From Odontesthes bonariensis (lineage: Eukaryota; Chordata; Actinopteri; Atheriniformes; Atherinopsidae): a DNA stretch of 64,000 nucleotides. Location: assembly GCF_027942865.1 (NCBI RefSeq), contig NC_134529.1, forward strand, positions 16,606,467 through 16,670,466, in the 5' to 3' direction. Of the stretch, positions 34,801 to 45,220 are shown in pieces. How positions within the stretch are numbered: position 1 is the first letter of the stretch; every line of letters begins with the position of its first letter. The notes beneath the pieces were generated by a model that was given only the letters and a program-made list of their open reading frames with translations, had not been told where the DNA came from and made no database searches. A program made the position numbers and the translations under genes.

Positions 34801-37062
34801 CATCCTGGAGCCACGTGATGATGATTTCACGCAGATATTTAAACACAATCTCATCTAAAACCTCAAAACACAGCATCTTAATAAGTGAGCCCCCATTGTT
34901 CAATGTCTTTGTGCTCTAATGGGGCCACAAACTTTCAAGTGTCAGTGTGTGTTGCCCTGATGGTTTAATTCAGTCAACTGTACTTATTTCTGACTGACCG
35001 TGGCGAGTCCTTCCACGTTGACAAAGATGCCACTGAAGAGTCTCTTGAGCACCTTGCTGAGTATGTAGCTCATCAGCCTGATAAAGCCCAGCTGCAGGTT
35101 TTGAGACATTTCGTCCAATATCCCCATTGCCTCTTCTCTCACTTTCTCCACAGGCATCCCCGTCTCCACGGCTACCTGAGAGGGAATGTGGAGGAGAAGC
35201 CTGACTGCGTGTTGATGATGCTACAACATTGGAAGCCTTAGTTACATCTTTTCAAATGACACAATCGCACCTCTTTGGCCACGTAGCGCAGATACTGGGA
35301 CTCCAGAACGGCTCGGTTGAGCTCAGCAGTGGAGCATGGTGGGGCTGCTCTGTATGGATGGGGGCTGAAGGTCCTGAAGGCAAAGCCAAGGTCACTGGAG
35401 CGCCTTCTCTCCTCCAATATATCCACAAACTCCTCATCTTCTGGGCTTGCTCCACCTAAATCTCTATACTGAGAGAAGAAGTTCAACTGATCAAATTTGT
35501 GTTCGACACCTTTAGTAGAGCAGAAGAGAGCAGAATGCGTTGTAAAAATGGGGCTTTATGGAAGAGCACAAGCACAAAGAATTTCCCCTTGTGGGATTAT
35601 TAGAGTACTTTGATTCAGGGCTCTCAAGTTTTCAAGTTTGCTTGGAGTGAGATTCGGGCGGGGCAGGGGCCGGGCCGTGTGCGCGGCGGGTTTCTTTCGT
35701 GGTTTTTTTTGGAGGGGGGCTGGTCCATTGCAGTATCCCATCGCCATAAACTAGCTACTTAAATAACAAAGAAATTGTTTTATTTATACCAAAATCACAA
35801 ATCTTCACTTTTACACTAAATTCTGCTATATTTGAAAATAAATTGTTTTAGGTATGCAAAATCTTAACAAACAAAAAAAAATGTATGTCTTGTTGTAAGT
35901 GTTTGTGGCAGATTTTGATGCTTGATGACTGATATTGGGGGCTCCCATTTAAAGCACTGTGGCTCAATGTCAGCCATTTTCACAGTCATGATGGATGACA
36001 GAGTTCCATTCAGTTCCCGGTCTTGGTTTTATTAAGCCCCACCATGGAAAAAACCCTCTCTGCATCAGCATTTCAGTGTGGCAGAACTAATACCAGTTTG
36101 GCAATTGTAGCCTTATTGGGAATCTGCTCATACCAGTCACCTTTGAAAAAAATTAACCACGGAAGCCTAATTACACTCCTACATATTTTTCATTAAGTTG
36201 CTCATGTCAAAGGGTGTGTGCTGAATATTTAGGCCTACTACTCCAACGAACACTTTAATCGGCAGGTATTGGTCTTTTACAAGGAGTAGGAAAACTATAG
36301 TAACTAATAAAAGATTCAAATAAATGAAGATATGACCTGCTGATGATCCTGACGGTTCTCTTCCACCTCCAGCTCGTCTACAACTTCTGCATGCGTGCTT
36401 GCAGCTGAAAGCTATTTCAGACCTCACCCGGCAACAAGAAATTATCTTTTCTGATTGGCTGAGAAATTCTATTTTGTGATTTGCCGATGAGTTGCTAAAT
36501 CAAGACAGCTGGACCAGAGCAGAGCTATAGAGTAATACATAGTTCTGAGCTGTGCGTGAACTTTTTGAAATGCGTGTGTTGAGAGCCCTGCTTTGATTTG
36601 ATTTTATGGAAGCAGACGTGCATCTTGAAAGGGAAAGCAAAAGTTACAAAAAGAAACAACAAACTAACTTTGAGAAAAATTCCTTTCGGGTGCAACGACT
36701 GTAGTAGAAAATGAGTACTCGACCTGTGTCATATCTCCTCGCCATGCTGTTGGTTCTATTTTGTACTATGACCCCAACAGCTCCGCGTTAAGCAACAACC
36801 GCTCAGAAACTCAGAATTTTTTTTTAAGTAGGTCAAAGTTTCAGCGGCTTAAGGCTCCACTCTCTGAGTAGCATTCACAGCTACATCACACGGACAGCAT
36901 ACACCTTAATCTATTTCAATGTCCTTCACGGTCCCCGTTAAGTCGTAAAAACGTGTAATGACGCGAGGCAGACCGAAGGGATGCGACAAGTGTCGCGGAT
37001 GAACACCAAGTGCACACAACAAAGAGGGGTCCAAAAAAAAAACGTCTTACCGTCCTCTTCAT
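28821..37062 (-). CDS. gnpat: Glyceronephosphate (DHAP) O-acyltransferase, peroxisomal
   Basis: Catalyses acyl-CoA + dihydroxyacetone phosphate to acyl-DHAP, the first step of ether lipid and plasmalogen synthesis, in peroxisomes. Minus exons: 37051-37062, 35271-35468, 34999-35175, 34630-34759, 34388-34515, 34116-34191, 33586-33737, 32649-32779, 32051-32292, 31298-31555, 31121-31200, 30162-30302, 29303-29402, 29048-29200, 28821-28873; 676 residues (human 680). Acyltransferase motifs in order: NHRSYVD (HX4D), [23 protein letters not shown]. The N-terminal [12 protein letters not shown] and C-terminal ALSSDTQKN also match the family. The last exon ends PDARL-stop, a PTS1-type tripeptide. The start used gives MKRT before YRDLGG; it rests on a donor 12 bases after the ATG. 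One intron, 34516-34629, is GC-AG. Confidence 0.97.
30840..31018 (+). mobile_element. LINE-type 3' tail with (TCTAT)n end
   Basis: The sequence 'gaatttcccccattggggg' followed by 'ataaataaagt' and four TCTAT pentamers (30995-31018) is the typical 3' end of L2/Rex-like teleost non-LTR elements, which end in short tandem repeats instead of poly(A). AT-rich sequence upstream to about 30840 is probably part of it. It lies in a gnpat intron. Confidence 0.6.
35578..35606 (+). repeat. Fragment of the same LINE-type 3' tail
   Basis: 'agaatttccccttgtgggatta' at 35578-35600 is the same terminal phrase as at 30964-30984. It stops just before the hAT insertion site at 35608. Confidence 0.5.
35616..36590 (-). 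mobile_element. Decayed hAT transposon with intact ends
   Basis: 975 bases bounded by 12-bp terminal inverted repeats (CAGGGCTCTCAA at the left, TTGAGAGCCCTG at the right) and flanked by an exact 8-bp target duplication CTTTGATT at 35608-35615 and 36591-36598. Eight-base duplications are diagnostic of hAT. The minus strand retains a broken piece of the transposase C-terminal dimerisation domain: [13 protein letters not shown][24 protein letters not shown], then after a frameshift [19 protein letters not shown]. The rest of the transposase is missing. It lies in the first large gnpat intron. Confidence 0.9.
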
Positions 37063-39363
37063 TCTTTACAAAAACAAGCCCAACGTAAACAGTTTGCTAT
37101 ACTCATTGACTTTCGTTTTCTTCTTCCTTTTCTTTTTAATCTTCCCTTGAAAACCTCCTTCACTACAGCCAGAGAACTGAACAGCAACCTGCCGGCCAGA
37201 CCAATGGTGCCTCTGGGTTTTGGAAACTCCGCCCCACTCTCATGTTCCGCTCTTCGCCCTCAAGTAACCCCCCTCAAACTATTTTACATGATACTCTTAA
37301 AGCAAAGCGACTGACAAAAAAAAAAAAAAAACACAAAAACGAACTAATTAATGAATTCATTATTAATTAATATGATTAAAAAAGGATGATAGTCTGGTCA
37401 GCAGAGCTGATAACTTTCACACATTTTGATAGATTATATTATTAATGCTGAAAATACAAGAGAATGCAATGAAAAATAATTCAGTCTTTTAGCTGTCAAG
37501 AGGAGATCTTTCCACGGGGGCCACACCAGCCATGACACCATGTGTATTTATTAGATACATACTTCACATGTGGAGGTGCAGGTGCACCTCTCATACTGAT
37601 GTCTTTTCTTTTGGAACTACGGGTCAGGCAAACCCATTTTCTAAAAGCTTCTAAAAGGCTAAACCTGTCCACAGACACACTAAACACCTGTTCCCTCAGC
37701 ACACCTGCATGCTGAGGCAGCTCATCATGACAGTGGGTTTTACATTTTGCACTTTTTCCATAAACACACAAAGACACAGATGCATGGCTTGAAAACACAA
37801 CTTGCTTGTCATCTGATTGATTGGACTGTTATCCGACGCACCAGGCAGCTTTTACCGGAGCTCGGTCAGTGTTGAAACATTTGATAACATTGGTTTCGAA
37901 GGACAACAACGAACCATTTGGAGGCCTTCTCTTGGGTTAAAGTGACACAGTGGACATCTGCTTTTCAGGTGGATGCGATTAGGGAGGTGGGGGAGCTGTT
38001 ATCGTTGTAAGAAGTAACACTGAAGACAGAAGAATGAAACAACGCACTCACAACTAAGTACCAAAGTGTTTCTTTTTACTGAGTTTGTCGTCACCACCTT
38101 AATAATCATCTAGTCACAGGAGAATAGAAGGTAACAGGTCATCTTCACAGTTAAGGGAAAACAAAACTAAAAGATTTACAAGCTGTTTAAGCTCTTTCAT
38201 GGAAAGAATATTAACATTTTTTTTGTAACTACACATACTCTCATTAACTACACTGTAGGTTTATTGTGACACAATTCAGTTACTTTTATTGACAACTGAT
38301 ACCTTAGTCAGAAGACCATAACAGTGGCCCCTGCTTACACACTGTAAGTGACTTCATACTGTCTGTGGTATTGTAAGAAATAAATATCTCCTTTCAAGTG
38401 TTTGCTACACTAAAAGAATTGGTCAAAACAAACATTCCCTATCAGTACTGTGGCCTGTTGGACCACATAAAAGTACGCTACGTGCTACACAGTAGTCCAC
38501 ACAGACTAGATGATTGATGTCTTATTCCGCTAACTGTAACTGAATTGTTAGCGTGAAAGATGTCTCGAGAAGCCCATCGCAAATAATATCGTCATCTCTT
38601 CTCAGTACATGCACACTATGGTTTTAGATAGAAAAATAAAAATATCTCAACAATTCATCACACAGATAACGATAAGCTTAGAAGAAGCAAACAGTTACAG
38701 CCTATAAAAGTGTTGTGCTTTTTTCTGCTCTGTGCAACGACGTCTCATTTCTAACAGACTGATAAAGCTACATACAGTAGGTGGCTTTCCCATCACTGTG
38801 CTCTCTGGAACAAATTGATGTATTCCGTTACTTATCACACACACGCACGTATGTCACTGTAAAGTAACATGAGCCTGTATGTTCAGAGCTGAGGTTCCAC
38901 GCCGACTGGACCATGAATGAAAAAGTTTGGAGTAAGAAAATAAATCCACATTAGGTGTTTGGCACAGGTTTAAGCAACTTGCACTCTGGCGTGTGCACAG
39001 TCAGGAGCTCTGATGAACAGATGCCACTGAATGTAGCTGTCTGAATAAATAGAAGTTCTAGCTGAGATAATATGAACACTCCTTCAAAAATAAGATCTGT
39101 GCTAAGCTGCCTGAATAAATAACTATATATACACATCACATCCTTTGATAATAGTGCACTTGCATCCATTTTGTGCCTTAAGACTATCTACAGCGGATTC
39201 TCCTGCTTTGCCCCAAAAAGTGCTCCTTTGTCTACAAAATTTTACAGTAACATATATCACACATCTGATCATCATTGTCCAAGCTGCTGCTACATCTCAA
39301 GCACTACGTCAGTCGGTCAGTTCTCTTCCTGCCAGGGGAGGCTTTGCAGGTCACAGGCAGTAG
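37063..39363. other. gnpat 5' flank and lpin1 3' UTR
   Basis: 37063-37270 should hold the gnpat 5' UTR and promoter: a GC box (ctccgcccc near 37230) and CCAAT near 37201 are visible. 37300-38250 is AT-rich with no exon seen. The lpin1 3' UTR probably runs from 39363 down to the minus-strand AATAAA signals at 38285-38290 and 38260-38265, about 1.1 kb. Short open frames here show no family resemblance. Confidence 0.55.
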
Positions 39364-39878
39364 TCAGCTGCTGGGGCTGGAAGTCTGTGGCGGTGTAGTT
39401 CCCTGATGGTCCACCTGGGGGAGCTGGTCCCTCCAGTAAGTGAAGTGGCTGTAGGTGTCAGAGCAGGGAAAGTCTGAGGAGGAGGATCGCATCTTCAGAG
39501 GAAAGACGTGGTCCACCACCTCACCCAGACGCACATAACTAAAGAGAAGAAGGGCGGTGCAAAATGTGAGCCACCAGTATCAAAGGGATGGAGTTAAAAC
39601 GATTGTTCCTCCTGGTAAAGGATCATCTAAACTGCATCCACCACTTACGATGAGATGTTGGTCTTGGCGTGTTCCTGCACCAGCTCCCCTTTAGGATTTA
39701 CCGTAAAAATCCTGTTCAACGGCACTCCTACTTCCTTATAGGAATATACATCCTGTAAATAAAAAGGAGACAAATGGATTTATCTCAATAAATGAGTTAT
39801 CTCAATTCAATCTAAAAAAAATGTAAGTGTCTTAATTACTTCATAAGATGAAATCATATCATTCATACAGCATACACA

Positions 39879-39910
<32 letters not shown>

Positions 39911-42900
39911 CGTTGGTCTGTTGCCAAAGGCTGCATAGAAAGGCTGTGTGTTAGGGTAGAAGAGGTTCTTGATATCAGTGAGACATTCCACCTTGAACTT
40001 CTCTGGCTTCTTCTCAATCACCTCCCTGTCAAACCCAAAACAACACAAGTCGGTGCAGTTTCTCTCTCGCTTCTTCTCGCAACTCGTGTCACCGCAGACG
40101 AGTTGCTACTTCAGAAAAATACCACGAATTTGCATTTGTGAGATTGAAATACCTGTGCAGGGCTGAAAAGAGGCTGCTCGGGCTGAGAAGAACAGGGCCC
40201 ATGGGCAGCATGGTGCCTCTCTCATTGACCCAGTTAAGGTAACCTCTGGTCATGTCAGCCATGCCGATCGCACGAGCTGAACAATACAGGAACTTGTAGC
40301 CATTTCTGATGAAGAGGCAGAGAGATTATTACACAACAGAAACCATCGTACAACAACTTGTGGTCAATATGAAGTTATTTTACACTATTGCTCAGATGTT
40401 TGATTTAAAGAAAATCAATTGGACAGTAGGGCATGAATAAAGTAGTGCTTACTGGCTGACTTTATGGTAGAGTTGTGCAATACCCTGGTGTGTCCAGTCT
40501 TTCCCCAGCGTGGGCAGGATGTGACCCAGTGTGTCTGACCTGGAGACAAACACAAACCAGTGACATTGGAACATGTGAGCGATTTATCTCAAGCGAAATC
40601 TTGAAAAATTACATTGAGGGAAGATTAACTGGAGAACACCTGCTCACACTTGATTAAATGTTAGTGGGGGTGAGGCTGCGTATTTAATCTTGAGACAGAA
40701 TGAGAAATGGACTCATGTTAAGCAGTGAATAATTGTGACAAATGAAACTGCTGTGAGGCGATTATGCCATCATATAAAAACCCCCCGAGCCATTAAAAAG
40801 CAATTCATGCCACAGAGGTGCACAGCATACAGATGACCGACCAATGAAGCAACTTCTAAATCTACTCCAAACTAAGTTGGAATGTGCAGTGTGGGTAGTT
40901 GAATGCAGTGAGTGGCATATCTCACAAACCAATATTTCATTTTCAAAAAACATTCTATTCTGTTGTAATAGATGTTTCCTCTTTAGTCCAAAGGAAATGC
41001 TGTCCCATAAAGAATATCTTATTTCCATTCATCTGACTGGGATTGCAGGGATTTCCTTCACTGGCATCCATTATTGATTTACAGCTTTATCCCCTATGCC
41101 TTCTGAGAGACTCTGCCTCTTTCTTATGCCCAATCATGTTCCTCCAGCTGCTAAGCTTTTTAGTGCTGCTTACTTTTCCAGCCTTTTGTTGCCCCGTCTC
41201 AACTTTTTTGAGACGTGTTGCAGCTGTCAAATTCAAGACGAGCTATGACTCATAATAAAACAGTTAAATGTCTCACTTTCAACATTTAATATGTTTTGAA
41301 CCCTGTGATGGAGGGGTAACCCGTACCCTGCCTCTCGCCCAATGGCAGCAGGGCAGCAGGGCAGCAGGGATAGGTTCCAGCCGCCCCAAGACCATGAATT
41401 GGATTTAGCGGGTATAGAAAATGGGTGGCTGGACACATTTCTATGTTCTATTGTGACTAAAACATTGGTTTATGACCAAGCGGTTTATTTGACACAGCGT
41501 TCCAACTTAATTGGATTTCGGCCACACGTGCATCACACACCTTGTAATGGTTCCATCTATGTCAGAGATAATTATCTTGTCATCCCAGTTCCAGAGGTAG
41601 ATGGTTCCCTGACAGCGGCAGGTTCCCTGGTACTGAGTGGTCACACTAAACACAACATCATTTGGACCATCCTGCAGCTGAAGAGACAGCTGCGTGTTGG
41701 GGAGTGAGAAGGGGGGGGCGGGAGTGAAAATGCATGAAAAACGACTCGCTGAGAAGAAGAAGATAACATCATTAACCAAAATACGCTAAGGGACTCACAA
41801 GCTGCTCTGATGTTAGGCGGAGTGTCTTCTTATAAGACACGCCTCCTGATGAGAGCCCAGGCTCTGATTGGATGATGGGAGGATTCTGCTTGGCTGTGTG
41901 GTGGTCTTCATCACTGGATGATGATTCTTCTTTATGTCTAGCATCAAACAGATTATGAAAATGCTGAATTGTGAAATAGACATATAAATGAAGGTTTAAG
42001 GGATTATGGATTTTTTTGTGCGTCAGAAAGGATTTCTCACCTGCTTTTTATTTTCCCAACCTGCTCAGTGGAGCCACAGGCCCCACACTCTCCAGCAGCA
42101 GAATCCTAAAAGAAGAGTTCAATTCACATTTAATAAGTAATGACAGGGAGAGATGTTGAGCAGTGCATGTAAAGAGAAGAGCAACCACAATAAAAACTTT
42201 GTTAACCACAAAAAAGGAACTCACCAATTTGGTGCTGTTGTTTCTGCCTCTCCAGGAGAACCACCACCTTCCTCCTTTCTTGGGCATCTTCTCCTTCATA
42301 ATGTTCTCCATTGCAGCCTAAAGAGGACCACGCACAACCCAAACATCCACAGCACCATAAATAAAACTTGAAAAACTGAGGCCAAACCAGACCATAAACC
42401 AAACAACGGTAACATGTAACAAAAATGTCTCTCTGGCTGGTGCAGAGGAAATAAAATTGCAAATAATTGAGATAATTGAAATTAAATTGAAAGGGAAGAA
42501 AGAACAATTAAGGCTGAAGAAAGGGACATAAGATGAGAAAACAAGATAGCAAGAGACTCTAAAGAGTGTTTCGTTGTCTTCTCTGACATACGGAGCTGTA
42601 GCCCAGGAGACTAGACAGACAACAGAGGAGGAACTCTATAGATGAGTGGATATAACTGAGGCAAGATGACTAATAATGAATGGAGCAGAAGGGGAAGAAG
42701 TGATACAAAGAGGGAGGAAGAACACAAGGGAAGACAATTTTTAACTTGAGTCAAAATAAGACAGATTCAGTGGTTGGTTGTTCTGCAGTTGTAGTAACAT
42801 TGTGAGATGGTTTGCAGACTGACATAAAGGATGCAGTACCGGTTTTGGTCAGAAGAGGGGGCATGACAGTCATGTAATACAAACGGTCTACTGAGTCACT

Positions 42901-45158
42901 GCTATTAGTGCTGTGTGGGTGCATCTTTTACCTTTGGCAGGGGTTTCTGAAAGGCTTGCATGGCCAGCACAAGTGGCGCCGCAGTGCTCCAATTATAGTA
43001 CCTAAGGGAGGTGAAATGTATTTTTATCAGTCAACGAATTGTGGTGCAAGACACAAAGTCAGTCGATTTCTTTGCAAATCCCTTTTCAAGAGGATTCCGG
43101 ATTGTGTAAACACTGCCGTTTTTAAGTTTGTTAAATTAATTCATCCTTCCATTTTCCATACCCGCTTAATCCAATGGAGGAGCAACCTACACCATGCACA
43201 CTCACACTCACTCCTAAGGTCAATTTAGAACCACCAATCAACCTAACATGCATGTTTTTGAACAGTGGGAGGAAGCCGGAATACCCTGGAGAAAACATGC
43301 AAATTCTACAGAGAAAGGCCCCAGCCAGGATTCAAACCAGGAACCCTCTTACTGTTTGTTTTTACTGCAGACAGTAGTAACGTCTTACTTTGAACCAATT
43401 TTCACAACAAGGTTGGGGTCGTCGATGACGGAGGGGTTTTCTGTGAATTGCTGATAGGAGATAATCTTCTCATGAAACTGCTCTGTAAAGGTAAAAACAC
43501 ACACATGTCAAGTTTGTGTTTGCAACACAGCGTGTATCTTGGAGTAATCTCCTGCTGCATAATGGTGCACCTTTAGTGATCTCCTTGTTTTCGGTGAGTC
43601 CCCCGCACAGAGAGATGGCGATAGACGGCAGGTCAGACATGGGGTCACAGTAGCTGTCCACACCGCTGTCTCCTCCTGAGCTCACCGACTGTGGGGACAA
43701 ACTGGTGCTGTGGAGCCCCGGGTCAGAGATGCTTCTCATGGTCGAACCGCTGTCACTGCACGGGAGGGAGAAGTGTTTGTGAGAATGGAGCAGAGACTCT
43801 GAGGGGAGCCTACGCTGCTCAGAGTTACTGTTGTGCTCAAACACAAAAAGACCGGCGTGCACATGTCTGTACCTTTTAGGAAAATACAAAGCTGCCACCT
43901 CAGGCTCAAGCTCTGTGATGTCATCCAGATAAATTCCATCAGAGCCAAGATGGCGGCTCCTTTTGTCTGTAGTAGGAAAAAAGGCAAAGGTGAGATTGTC
44001 TCTGGGGTACTTAAAATTTATTTTTCTGTTTGGATTCTCCACAAGAAAATCTATTGACAGCTGGGTTTTTAATTAAATCACTGTGCAAATCACAGAGCTG
44101 ATAGAAAAAGACTATCTCTAGATCATTGTAGTGGCTGAATTTGCTTAGAGACTTTAGACTTGGGTTCATTTTTACCTAACAAGACAGAGATTTCAGTATA
44201 TCTATTGGTGTATATTTGTCTTGAAACTCATCAACTGATTTTTTTCACTCATTTTGGGTCGCAGCTGCTCTTTCGCAATACAAACACATTTTCTCTCCAA
44301 TCACATGGTTTGCGGTGCACAGAAAAGCAGCAGAATATTTCTGAATGGTGAATAGCTGTCATTGTGTTTCAACCCTTTTAATGCCATTTTAGGTGATTAC
44401 AACACCACGCAAGTAAAATGCCTTGGAGGCTTGTTGCACAAGAGAAAAACAACCGACAGCTCTGAATGTCATCCCGTGTAATATCCAGATTCTTCAATTT
44501 CGATTCATTTTTTGGTTAAATGATCCGCTTTTTTTATGGACCAACATCAATTAGTACCTTTTCTCTTGGATGGAGAGTCCGACTTCCCGACGGGATGAGG
44601 CGCCTCCATGTTGGGCGCCATGTCTCCCGCTGTGGTAACCTGCGTCTCTGATGTTAACATCGAAGTCTCCACCCTAATGGCTCCCGACTCCATCCCGACT
44701 GTTTCCTCTTTGACCCGAGACTCCTCCTGAATTAGCAGTCGCAGTGCTGGTATTTCAGAGCAGGGCACACACGGCTCTGCAGACATCTCATGAGTGATCA
44801 CACGGAAGTGCGTGCTTTCAGATACAGGGATGGATACCGAATAAACAGGTGGCGGGCCGGACTTCAGTGGGAGGAAGGAAGGCTGGAAAAGTGGATGATA
44901 TGAGCATAAAATTATACCGAACTACTACTGATATTCAGATGTGAGCATGGTGAATGCTTTTGTACCGTGGCAGCCTGTGGCAGCTCTCCCCATGCCCAAT
45001 GCATGGCTGGGTTCTGATTGTCTGTGTCTGACGGATTGGTGAGAAGTTCGGAGTCACTCTTGGGAGAGGAGGGGCGAGAGCCACCAGGGCTGAGAGAGGA
45101 ATAAAATGATGATAAAAGTTTGATGTTGTTTTATGCTTTAGAGCATGTAGAGCATATG

Positions 45159-45220
<62 letters not shown>

